A stretch of DNA of 20,212 bases from a virus, in IMG/VR virus record IMGVR_UViG_3300044994_000022, positions 1-20,212 of that record, one strand, 5' to 3'. The notes beneath the pieces were generated by a model, which searched no databases, was not told the DNA's origin, and saw nothing but the letters and a program-made list of their open reading frames with translations. The first letter of the stretch is position 1. Every line of letters begins with the position of its first letter. Both the position numbers and the translations under genes were made by a program. Below, one piece after another: positions 1 to 7,326 of this stretch.

Positions 1-1190
1 AAGGCGCCAGCGGCTGCACCGAACGGCGCACCGCCGATCGCGCCCATCAGCGCGTCGCCGAACGTTCCCTGCATGGGGTCGAGATTCGTGCCGGCCGCCT
101 GATTGACCCCGCTGCGGGTGGCGATGGTCTCGCCCGCTTCCTGCACGCCCTCCTCAAGCCCGGACAGCGCCGCGGTTCCGGCAATGCGTGCTGCCGCGTT
201 CCTGCCCGCCAGCGCCGCGGCGCCCTTGCTGAACACTTCTTCCGTGGCGGCGCCACCGACAGCACCTGCGGCTGCGGCTTGCAGTCCGGCGATCCGCTCT
301 GCGGCGCGGGCGGTTGTTTCCACCGCCGTGTCGTGGTCCATGCCGCGCGCGCGAAGTTCGCGGTAATAGGCGGATTCCCTGGCGATCAGCGGCTGGCCGT
401 CCGGGGCTGTCTGTTCAGCCATTTCCATGACGATCCGGCGGGCGGTGTCGGCCCCCTGGCCGCCGCTCATGGCCGCGCCGACCGCCGCCGTCGCGGCCGG
501 GCTGCGGGTGAGCAAGGCCGTTGCAGCCACCGGCAGGAACGAACCGAACACATCGGCCGCCAGCATGGCATAGCCCCGCAGCGAGGGATCCTTGCCCATC
601 GTCCACGTTGACGGCTCCATGATCTGTCCGTCAGGCTGCGAATCGGCCAGCGCGTCCCTGGTGGCCTGCGACACGCCTCCCTGGATCGCCTCGCCCCAGC
701 CCGCAACGGCCGCGCCAGCCTTGTCGGCGATCTGCCGCGCAATGGTCGGCTCGGCGCCAGCGGGCAGCCCTTGCCCGCCGGTGGCGGCTTCCTCTGCCGC
801 AATGCCCAGCATCCTGATGCCCAGCCCGGTCCCCCGGACAAGCGATCCGCCCAGCATCCGGCCGAAGTCGCCGACAATGCCGGGTTCGCTCTTCGGCGCC
901 TCGGGCGCGGGAGGACGCGGGTAAAGCCGATCCGCGATGTCGTAGGCCCGGCTCATCACCTCGGGCGGCACCAGGGCGTCGAGCGGCGTCCCGGCCGCAA
1001 TGTTCCGGCCCAGCACCGGCGCGTCGGCATCCGCCTTTCCGCCCGCTTCCTCGATCGCCATCAGGACGTTGACCGGCACCCGGTATTGCCTCGACAGCAT
1101 TTCAAGCCGGGCGCGCACATCCTGCGGGGCAAGTGCCTGCGGTTGCGGTTGCAGTTGCGGGAGTCCGAAGCCGAGAATGTCGCGCGCCAT
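1..1190 (-). CDS. Large Ala/Gly-rich phage protein, probable ejection (internal virion) protein, partial at its C-terminus
   Basis: The frame is open from an ATG at 1190 to the left edge, giving at least 396 residues; the C-terminus is missing. An in-frame TAG at 1248-1250 bounds the start upstream, and GGGGA just before the ATG is a moderate ribosome-binding site. Residues 22-50 (SRQYRVPVNVLMAIEEAGG) resemble the first helices of a lytic transglycosylase domain, but the conserved GlxQ part is not evident. Hydrophobic, glycine-rich stretches lie near residues 205-245, 300-325 and 385-396. The segment around 343-396, with an EEGVQEAGE motif followed by a Gly/Ala hydrophobic run, is a pattern I associate with very large phage virion or polyvalent proteins. 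It is the last visible gene of the late cluster, after other ejection-type genes. Injection into the host at infection is inferred from size, composition and position; the exact role is unknown. Confidence 0.6.
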   Translation of the reverse strand, partial: MARDILGFGLPQLQPQPQALAPQDVRARLEMLSRQYRVPVNVLMAIEEAGGKADADAPVLGRNIAAGTPLDALVPPEVMSRAYDIADRLYPRPPAPEAPKSEPGIVGDFGRMLGGSLVRGTGLGIRMLGIAAEEAATGGQGLPAGAEPTIARQIADKAGAAVAGWGEAIQGGVSQATRDALADSQPDGQIMEPSTWTMGKDPSLRGYAMLAADVFGSFLPVAATALLTRSPAATAAVGAAMSGGQGADTARRIVMEMAEQTAPDGQPLIARESAYYRELRARGMDHDTAVETTARAAERIAGLQAAAAGAVGGAATEEVFSKGAAALAGRNAAARIAGTAALSGLEEGVQEAGETIATRSGVNQAAGTNLDPMQGTFGDALMGAIGGAPFGAAAGA

Positions 1191-1280
1191 CTTGTCCCCA
1201 TCAGGCAAAGCGAACGGCGCTGCATCCTGCGGCAGCCTGCGCGCACCCTACCTCATGCAGGGGGTGGCGGCAAGGATGTG

Positions 1281-3131
1281 CTAGGGCTGCGGACGATACA
1301 GGACGTAGGGCGGCGCGGCATCGGGCCGGGCAATGGAGCCAACGCCGACAGCGCCCTGCGCTTCCTGCATTGCCTGCGCCATCGTGTAGTTCGGGTCCAG
1401 CGCGCTTTTGGCCTTGAAGATTTCCAGCGCCATGTCGCGCAGGTTTGCTGCTTCTTCTGCTGCCGCCTTCCGGGCATCTTCCGCAATGCCGCGCTGCGCT
1501 TCCGCAATGCCGCGCTGCGCTTCGGCTGCCGCCTTGCGCTGCTCCATCCAGTAGGTTGCCGCGTTTTCGGGAGCAAGAATGGTGGCCCCGAGCGCCAGCA
1601 TGTCGTCGGCGGTCACGATTCGCTCGGTCTCCTTGCCCGATCTGTCGGTCATCACGAGAAGCGCGCCGGTCGGCCGTCCGTAATCGTCCTCGACGATGCG
1701 GGACTTGCTCTTGTTCACCGTCATGCCATCGGGAAAGTATGCCTCGTTGTTGTAGAGGTCCATCATGCGATCCACGAAGCCGTCGAAGTTGCCTGTGGCA
1801 GCGTCGAACATGGCAGATGCGTAGTCCCGCATGGCGGCTCTGGTCGAGTGCGCGTCCATGAACTCCTGGTAGGCCATGGCGCCCTTGATGTCGCCGCGTT
1901 TCAGGTAGCCTTCGATCACCATGGGCACACCGACCTCCATGTAGCGGTCGATGAACGCCCGTTCGCCACGCTCGCGTTGTGCCTTTGTGACGGGTTTTCC
2001 GGCGGTCAGGCCCAGGCCTTTGGTGGCGGCGGCGGCGCCTGCCTGTGCCGCGTCCACGGCTGCGGGCGGGGCACTCTCCCGGATTGCTGCCACGTCGGCT
2101 GCGGCATCGGCTTCGGCTGTCGGGGATGCCATTGGCGGGGCATCCGTCCTGACGGGGGCTGTCCTGACGGGGGCTGTCCTGTCTGGCGGCGGTGGGGAAA
2201 CTTCGGTCGTAATCGGGGCGGTTTCCAGCGTGCGCGGGTCGACCGGCGCCTTGCCCATTCGATCGGTGAGGCCGTACAGGAAGTTGCGGCCTGCTGCCGT
2301 CACAGTTTTCCGGCCTGAGTCGATCAGCATGTCTCCGGTCTCGGGGAACCCGAGCGCCGCCGCGCCCGCGCCTGCACCTTGCAGGACAAGGCCGTATGGA
2401 TACTGCCCTGCCGCCGCCAGTTTCCCTGCGATGTCATCGGCAATGGCAAGCGGAACATTCCGTGCCTGCGCCGCCGCATCGGCAATACGCCGGCCGAGTG
2501 TCCGGGTGTCGGGCGGGGTTGCGTAACTGTAGCCCTGCGGCATGTCGGGCGGGGGCGGCACCAGCGGGCCGGGCATGTCGGGCGGCGGGCCGGAAGGCCG
2601 CGCCACCTGCGGGACTGCGGCAGCGGCTGCGGATTGCGCCGGGGCAGGGACCGCAACCTGTGCCGTTCCCTGCGTCAGCGCGCGATGCAACGCCATGCCG
2701 CGCTGATCGGCCTGTGTCGCGTCAGGAAGCCCCGGAACCGGAAGCCCGAGCACCCGCGCCACACTCTGCGCACCGGGCGTCAGCGGGGCGCCGGCGGGCG
2801 CCCCGGCGGGGGCAGGAATCACGCCTGCACCGGCAGGAGCCCCGGCCGTTCCCATGGCCGGATCGGGCACAGGCGGCTGTCCTGCCGCCACTGTCGCGTT
2901 GTAGGCGGCGATGGCGTCGGCCTCCGCCGCATCCCGCAGCCGGATTCCGCGCTGCAACTCGCGCATCCGCAAGTCCCATTCCGCCCGGTCGCGCGCATCG
3001 CGGCCGAACACGATCTCGTCCATGCGCTGCTGCCGCTCACGGTCCTTCTTGCGATCTTCGAGGTTCTTCCTGAACGTCACACCACCAAGAAGGCCCGCGA
3101 CGAACTCGGATACAGGGCTTGTGACCATCAT
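1281..3131 (-). CDS. Low-complexity phage structural protein, probable ejection protein (616 aa)
   Basis: I do not recognise a named family. The protein starts with ATG-ATG at 3131/3128, overlaps the stop of the transglycosylase gene, and has a strong GGAGG site. Residues 20-75 are highly charged and helical (KKDRERQQRMDEIVF region). Residues 80-250 are rich in Ala, Pro and Gly. A more globular part follows at about 385-520 (AFIDRYMEVGVPMVIEGYLK, then a segment with FDGFVDRMMDLYN). A charged coiled-coil-like helix near 535-575 contains two copies of the heptad AQRGIAE. Internal DNA repeats encode APVRT and AQRGIAE duplications. Its place among ejection-type genes and its helical, low-complexity make-up suggest an internal virion protein; this is inference. 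No enzymatic motif is visible. Confidence 0.6.
   Translation of the reverse strand: MMVTSPVSEFVAGLLGGVTFRKNLEDRKKDRERQQRMDEIVFGRDARDRAEWDLRMRELQRGIRLRDAAEADAIAAYNATVAAGQPPVPDPAMGTAGAPAGAGVIPAPAGAPAGAPLTPGAQSVARVLGLPVPGLPDATQADQRGMALHRALTQGTAQVAVPAPAQSAAAAAVPQVARPSGPPPDMPGPLVPPPPDMPQGYSYATPPDTRTLGRRIADAAAQARNVPLAIADDIAGKLAAAGQYPYGLVLQGAGAGAAALGFPETGDMLIDSGRKTVTAAGRNFLYGLTDRMGKAPVDPRTLETAPITTEVSPPPPDRTAPVRTAPVRTDAPPMASPTAEADAAADVAAIRESAPPAAVDAAQAGAAAATKGLGLTAGKPVTKAQRERGERAFIDRYMEVGVPMVIEGYLKRGDIKGAMAYQEFMDAHSTRAAMRDYASAMFDAATGNFDGFVDRMMDLYNNEAYFPDGMTVNKSKSRIVEDDYGRPTGALLVMTDRSGKETERIVTADDMLALGATILAPENAATYWMEQRKAAAEAQRGIAEAQRGIAEDARKAAAEEAANLRDMALEIFKAKSALDPNYTMAQAMQEAQGAVGVGSIARPDAAPPYVLYRPQP
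1479..1520. repeat. Perfect 21-bp tandem duplication inside the 616-aa gene
   Basis: Two adjacent identical 21-base units occupy 1479-1499 and 1500-1520. Being a multiple of three, they keep the frame and duplicate seven residues (AQRGIAE heptad) in a predicted helix. This looks like a recent slippage or expansion event. Confidence 0.9.
2146..2175. repeat. Perfect 15-bp tandem duplication inside the 616-aa gene
   Basis: The unit GTCCTGACGGGGGCT occurs at 2146-2160 and 2161-2175, followed by a partial third copy (GTCCTG). It encodes a repeated RTAPV-type pentapeptide in a Pro-rich linker and preserves the frame. Confidence 0.9.
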
Positions 3132-4054
3132 GTTCCTCCAATGGGCAGGCCGCGCGGGCGCGGCGGCGGGGCCATTCCTGCCTGTTCCGTCACGCCGATG
3201 GCGTAGTCGAGCAGTTCATCCGGCACCGCGCGGAATCCTGCCCATTCGGCGCGCAGCTTTGCCCGCTTGGTGGCGGGGGCGTCGTTCGGCGTCCACGTCC
3301 CGCCGAGAAAGGCCGCGGCCTTCTCCCGATGCGGTCCCATGCCGGCCACCTTGTCGGCCACGGTGCCGGGGGCGCCCCCGTTATGGGCATCGCTGGCGTT
3401 CATGCGCCCGACCGCCCCGGCGTTGATGGCGCTGTAGATTTCAGGAAGGCCCATGCCGGGGCGCACCCCTGCGCCTTCCAGATAGCGCCACACCGCGCCT
3501 GTGTCCGGGTCCAGTTGGGATCGCCACGCGGCGTCCGGGCTGCTGAAATCCGCCCCATGCTTCCGCGCCTGCGGCTCGCCGAACTGGATCAGGCCCCTGT
3601 GCGTGCCCCATCGGGTTGTCGGCCCCGCGATCATGGGATCGAACCGCCCGCCGGTCTCGTAGGAGATCGCGGTTGCCACGTCGATGGGATCGAGCCCGCG
3701 CGCCTGCGCGCCTGCGATCAGCATTTCCTGCGGGGTCATGGTTGCGCTGCCGAATCCGAGCGATGATTCGCCCTGCGGCGCCCGCCCGTCATAGGTCATC
3801 GGCCCGACGGATCCGTGAAACGGCAGATCGGTGGGCTTCGGCCCCGGCGGTGCCGGGGTCCATGTGCCGCTGACGCCCGCGCCCTCCATGCCGCTCCGGG
3901 GCGCCGGGGTCTGCCTTCCCATGGCGCGCGCGTAGGCTTCGGTCTGCGCGTCCAGCCGTGCGTTCAGCGCGTCGGCTTCCTTCTTCCGCCTGCGCATGTC
4001 GATTCCGCGCCCGAGGCCGTCCAGAAAGCCGGTGGCAACGGCCAGCGCGGTCAT
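3128..4054 (-). CDS. Virion-associated lytic transglycosylase-like protein (308 aa)
   Basis: Residues about 107-175 match the pattern of a lysozyme-like lytic transglycosylase domain. The segment LDPIDVATAISYETGGRF supplies the probable catalytic glutamate E133, and GLIQFGE at 154-160 is the equivalent of the family's GLMQ motif. Enzymes of this family cleave the glycan strands of peptidoglycan; in short-tailed phages they open the cell wall for DNA injection. Residues 1-60 are basic and helical, with a hydrophobic start but no clear cleavable signal peptide, which fits a particle-borne enzyme better than a secreted one. The ATG at 4054 overlaps the upstream stop (ATGA) and has a strong AGGAGG site. 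The neighbours are ejection-type proteins. An alternative is a lysis endolysin, but no holin or spanin gene is next to it. Confidence 0.75.
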   Translation of the reverse strand: MTALAVATGFLDGLGRGIDMRRRKKEADALNARLDAQTEAYARAMGRQTPAPRSGMEGAGVSGTWTPAPPGPKPTDLPFHGSVGPMTYDGRAPQGESSLGFGSATMTPQEMLIAGAQARGLDPIDVATAISYETGGRFDPMIAGPTTRWGTHRGLIQFGEPQARKHGADFSSPDAAWRSQLDPDTGAVWRYLEGAGVRPGMGLPEIYSAINAGAVGRMNASDAHNGGAPGTVADKVAGMGPHREKAAAFLGGTWTPNDAPATKRAKLRAEWAGFRAVPDELLDYAIGVTEQAGMAPPPRPRGLPIGGT

Positions 4055-5040
4055 GCGGAGGCCCTCCTGCCCGGACGGCCATCCCCGGACGCGGACGGGC
4101 GGGCGGGCTTCCGCGCGGCCATGTCATCGACCTTGTCCGCGAGTTCCCGGACCGCGCCCATGGTCACGCCAAGCGCGGAAATGACATCGATCGTCTTGCC
4201 GTCGCCCATGCCGGTTGCGGCCTGAAAGTCCTCTGCATACGGTCCCACATGCGTTCCGCCATCGCCCATGCCGGGCTTGTAGGTCCACTGCTCCACCGGC
4301 ATGGACCTGACCGCATCCAGCGCCCCCGACACCGGCGCCCTGCCGGTCTTGGCGTCCTTGCTCGACGGAAAGACAGGCGCCAGAAGCAGCCCGCCCAGCG
4401 TGCCGAGGCCCGAGGCAAGGCCGCCGAGCATCCCCTGCCTTGCCGCCCATGCCTGATAGCGGTTGTTGTAGTCCTGGTTCAGGATGTTTGCCTGCTGGCC
4501 GTATCCCTGCATTGCGCCGCCGAACCCGGCCTGCCCGGCGTTGTTGGACAGTCCCATGCTGGTGCCGGGGTTCACGGCAAGGCCCTGCCCCATGTTGATC
4601 GCGGCGGCGCGCATGTTGCGCGCCTGATCCTCGACCTGCCTGCGCGCCAGATTGCGGGCGCCCGCGGTGGCCAGCGCGGTATCCATGGCCATGTTGCCGA
4701 AGGCGCCCATGGCACGGCCAGAGGCAGGGCTGATGCCCATGGCGCCCAGCTGCCGCTGCATCTGCCCGCGCTGCTGGCGTGCCGCCAGCGCCACGTCCGC
4801 CCCCGCCCGATCCGCCGCCGCGCTCATCCGTTCCGGCGAATCGTATGTGTCCGCTTCCCTGATGAAGGCGTCCTGCATCGGGATGAAGATGTCCTGGTAT
4901 CGCTGGCGGTCCTCCTCCGCCCACCTGTTGGTCACGTTGGCCTGCTCCCGCATCCAGTCGAGCATCATGCGGCCCGTTCTTGCGGAAAGCAGGGCTGCAC
5001 GCCCCATGTTCGGGTCCTGGTCTGGTGCCGATCCGCCCAT
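4051..5040 (-). CDS. Alpha-helical virion protein with C-terminal S74-like (endosialidase chaperone-type) domain (329 aa)
   Basis: Residues 20-200 are mostly helical and Ala/Gln/Met-rich (YQDIFIPMQDAFIREADTYD at 48-67, AARQQRGQMQRQL at 86-98), like internal or ejection proteins of short-tailed phages. A glycine-rich hydrophobic stretch at 202-224 could insert in a membrane. Residues 226-305 resemble the intramolecular chaperone domain of the peptidase S74 family. SSKDAK at 226-231 keeps the Ser-to-Lys spacing of the usual SDxRxK self-cleavage motif. MPVEQWTYK, then HVGPYAEDFQ, then a C-terminal helix with AVRELADKV follow the family order. S74 domains fold a trimeric partner and then cut themselves off. 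The second and fourth motif residues are changed, so cleavage is uncertain. The ATG at 5040 has GGAG upstream and follows the acetyltransferase stop by six bases. Confidence 0.65.
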   Translation of the reverse strand: MGGSAPDQDPNMGRAALLSARTGRMMLDWMREQANVTNRWAEEDRQRYQDIFIPMQDAFIREADTYDSPERMSAAADRAGADVALAARQQRGQMQRQLGAMGISPASGRAMGAFGNMAMDTALATAGARNLARRQVEDQARNMRAAAINMGQGLAVNPGTSMGLSNNAGQAGFGGAMQGYGQQANILNQDYNNRYQAWAARQGMLGGLASGLGTLGGLLLAPVFPSSKDAKTGRAPVSGALDAVRSMPVEQWTYKPGMGDGGTHVGPYAEDFQAATGMGDGKTIDVISALGVTMGAVRELADKVDDMAARKPARPSASGDGRPGRRASA

Positions 5041-5046
5041 GCCGGT

Positions 5047-5490
5047 TCACTCCGTTTCGCTGAGCCTGGCAGCGGCTCGGGCAGGGTTGCTCATGGACAG
5101 GACAATAGCATCTTCCCCGCCTGCCATGCCAGCGCGCTTGCGATACTCGAACTCGAAACCTGCGCGCACGGCCGCAGCTTGCGCCAGACGGTTCCGCGCC
5201 GGGATGATGGCCCACACCTTGTCCAGCCCTGCGCCGCGATCATGGAAGGCCAGCCACATGAACGTATCCAGCACGTCGCGGCGAAACCGGCCGTCCAGCA
5301 TGGCGAAATGAAACTCGGCCTCGCCCCCGACGAACCGCTGGAACACGCCGACCGCGACCTCGCGCGGTTCCTGCCGGCTTCTGTCCACCGCAAGGAATCC
5401 GTGGGCATCCCGCGCCCAGCCGGTCGAACCGGTGGCCTGCGCCGCCTTGGCCAGAATGTAGTCCTGATCGGATCGTTGGAAGGGCAGCAT
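5047..5490 (-). CDS. GNAT-like N-acetyltransferase encoded in the tail cluster (147 aa)
   Basis: The protein is the usual length of a small GNAT-fold acyltransferase. The C-terminal half carries the recognisable part: VWAIIPARNRLAQAAAVRAGF at about 92-112. It matches the GNAT pattern in which a conserved Asn precedes a helix and then a G-F strand, followed by an aromatic and basic YRKR segment. The mid region (EFHFAMLDGRFRRDVLD, about 59-75) would be the central beta strands and acetyl-CoA-binding arm, although a textbook Q/RxxGxG/A loop is not clear. GNAT enzymes transfer an acyl group from acyl-CoA to an amine. The substrate here is unknown. It sits between the tail fibre and an ejection-type gene, with an AGGAG site before its ATG. 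It may be a virion component, a modifier of virion or host proteins, or a catalytically dead structural use of the fold. Confidence 0.65.
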   Translation of the reverse strand: MLPFQRSDQDYILAKAAQATGSTGWARDAHGFLAVDRSRQEPREVAVGVFQRFVGGEAEFHFAMLDGRFRRDVLDTFMWLAFHDRGAGLDKVWAIIPARNRLAQAAAVRAGFEFEYRKRAGMAGGEDAIVLSMSNPARAAARLSETE

Positions 5491-5509
5491 GGCAGGTGCT
5501 TTCTCCTGG

Positions 5510-6559
5510 TTACTGGCGGAAGATCATCGACACGGTTCCCCCATCGAAGGCGCCGCCGAGGGTGCCGACGAACCTGACGCGGGTCAGCGCGTCGGCAAGC
5601 AGCCCGCAAATGCCGGTTCCGGCCGATGCCGCGCCATCCGAGGCGGCAATGGTGCTGTGCGATGCCGCCCATCGGTGGATGTCCTTGCCCATGCGGGTCA
5701 GCGTGAGGCTGCCGTAGAGATCGCGGGAGGCAAGACCGGCGCGGATCACGAATCCGGTCTGGTTCGTCACCGCCCCGTTGTTGTATTGCGAGAAATAGCC
5801 GGTGCTCACAATGTCATCAGCCGTGCCCAGGCGCACCAGAAGATCGTCGTTTCCCGCGAAGGACAGCCCGGAAAAGGTCACGTCCACGATGTTTGCCCAC
5901 GAAGGGATGCCCACGAGGTTGAAGCCAGTGCCTGTTGCCGTCACTGGCCCGGCCCATCGCGGGCGGGGGCGGGAATCTTCCAGCCTTGCGGGCGTTACCA
6001 GCTTGTCGGTCACGGTACCGGCGTTCACTTCGCCGAGGTTTGCAATCCAGTCTCCGGCCGCCGTGGTCGCGCGCAGGACGCCGGTCACGGTCAGCCCGTT
6101 GGCCGTGGTGGCGGCGCGCACGGTGTTGTTGTGGTAGAGCGTGACAGGACCGTTCTTGTCGAACACGGCCATGAGCTCGCCGCTCTCGGTCTGGAGCGTG
6201 ATGTCAGGTCCGTTGGTTTCCAGCACCAGCCCGCCCTCGCCCGTATCGCGCACGATGCTGGCGGCGCCATTGTTCGTCAGCTCGAAGGCGTTGGTGAGGC
6301 GAATCCTGCGGTTTTGCGTGACGATCACATCGGCATCGAAGGTCTTGACCCCCGTGATGGTCTGGTTCGCCCCCACCGACACGATGCCCGATCCGGGGAT
6401 GGCCACAGGAAGGTCGGGATAGGCGGTCGTGCCGTCGCCGATCTTCACGTTCCGGGTGTTGCGCTCCAGCGCCAGTTCGCCCTGCGCCAGAACCGGGGCC
6501 ACATTGTTGAAGTTCGCTGCGGTGTCGTTTCTGATCTGGATTCTGCGATTTTCGGACAT
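5510..6559 (-). CDS. Tail fibre protein with Mtd-N-like N-terminal domain (349 aa)
   Basis: Residues 1-50 follow the pattern of the N-terminal domain of phage fibre proteins such as the major tropism determinant: a RIQIRNDTAANF start, then APVLAQGELALE, then KIGDGTTAYPDLP. This domain anchors the fibre to the particle. Residues 60-180 are beta-rich with short repeats (ITGVKTFDADV, LTVTGVLRATT), as in fibre shafts. The C-terminal 130 residues end in LTRVRFVGTLGG then FDGGTVSMIF, a motif I associate with receptor-facing ends of phage tail fibres (FDaGxinI type). The likely role is host recognition. The ATG at 6559 follows the previous stop by 17 bases with only a weak ribosome-binding site. No C-type lectin fold or variable repeat is seen at the end. 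Confidence 0.75.
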   Translation of the reverse strand: MSENRRIQIRNDTAANFNNVAPVLAQGELALERNTRNVKIGDGTTAYPDLPVAIPGSGIVSVGANQTITGVKTFDADVIVTQNRRIRLTNAFELTNNGAASIVRDTGEGGLVLETNGPDITLQTESGELMAVFDKNGPVTLYHNNTVRAATTANGLTVTGVLRATTAAGDWIANLGEVNAGTVTDKLVTPARLEDSRPRPRWAGPVTATGTGFNLVGIPSWANIVDVTFSGLSFAGNDDLLVRLGTADDIVSTGYFSQYNNGAVTNQTGFVIRAGLASRDLYGSLTLTRMGKDIHRWAASHSTIAASDGAASAGTGICGLLADALTRVRFVGTLGGAFDGGTVSMIFRQ

Positions 6560-6576
6560 GGCTCAGTCTTTCATGG

Positions 6577-7326
6577 TCATGGCGCGACGAAATACCCGGC
6601 GGTGGCACGCCAGATGACGCCGGTTGTGGCCGGGCAGACGATGGTGACGCTCGTGTTTTGCGCCGAGGCCGCTACCGGGAAGGCATACTCCTCATGAAAG
6701 CGGTCCAGTGTGCCCTGCGCGGCAGTGTCAGCCGCGAACGAGAAGGCCAAAGACCCCGGCAGGTTCGTGGTTGTCACCGTGACCGGCGTGGCCGCTGCTG
6801 TCAGCAGCGCCGAGGCAAAGCGGTCGATCGACAGCCATGTGAGGTATTGACGGAGCCCGGCGCCCGGCGCGGGCAGGGTCAGCGTGACGCTGGCGGACGC
6901 CGCGCCGACCGCCGTCTCGATGCGCGCGGCGGTGGGGGCGAAGAACGGGCCGGCGAGCCCCTGGTCTGCGCTGAGGCACGCGGTTGCCGCTCCCGATGTG
7001 TAGGCCGTGACCCGCGCCCGCACCTGCCGGAATGGGCTGCAATCGCCCGTAAAGATGCCCGCTGTGCTGCCCGCGATCGCCGCGACATGGCCGACCGCTG
7101 CGACGTTGACCTGCCGCACGGGGATCAGCGTCCAGTTGGTGCCATCTACCGTGCCTGCAATCTCCACTGTGAGGTTGAAGGTGCCGCGCAGGTCGATGGA
7201 CACGGTGTTGCAGCCATCGGCGGCGATGGAAATCTCGGCGTTCAGCGCGCCAAGGGTGCCGGTGGCGAAGATCGTCTCGCGCGGGTGCAGCGTGCGGTTG
7301 GTGAGGTCCGTGGACAACTTAGGCAT
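6577..7326 (-). CDS. Unknown beta-rich phage protein, possible tail appendage (249 aa)
   Basis: I recognise no family. The sequence is rich in Thr, Ala, Ser and Val with alternating strand-like patterns (VSIDLRGTFNLTVEIAGTVD at about 42-61, then VTLTLPAPGAGLRQYLTWLS later). That suggests two beta-sandwich-type domains of about 120 residues each. There is no signal peptide or membrane segment. Its ATG at 7326 overlaps the stop of the preceding fibre-like gene by eight bases, so the two are likely translationally coupled. Lying between two fibre-type genes, it probably contributes to the adsorption apparatus; this rests on position and composition only. Confidence 0.55.
   Translation of the reverse strand: MPKLSTDLTNRTLHPRETIFATGTLGALNAEISIAADGCNTVSIDLRGTFNLTVEIAGTVDGTNWTLIPVRQVNVAAVGHVAAIAGSTAGIFTGDCSPFRQVRARVTAYTSGAATACLSADQGLAGPFFAPTAARIETAVGAASASVTLTLPAPGAGLRQYLTWLSIDRFASALLTAAATPVTVTTTNLPGSLAFSFAADTAAQGTLDRFHEEYAFPVAASAQNTSVTIVCPATTGVIWRATAGYFVAP

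Noticed and set aside
1191-1280. Small gene or terminator in the 90-base gap before the edge gene
   Set aside because: No frame with a ribosome-binding site and no convincing hairpin or T-run was seen.
771-2318. 515-codon plus-strand frame over the ejection-type genes
   Set aside because: It crosses two minus-strand genes and their gap. Its composition is typical of an antisense shadow.
3958-5577. 539-codon plus-strand frame
   Set aside because: It covers parts of four minus-strand genes that have coupled starts, and it has no domain signal.
5510-6559. Diversity-generating retroelement target, prompted by the Mtd-N-like fibre start
   Set aside because: There is no reverse transcriptase gene, no template repeat and no C-type lectin-like variable end in the window.
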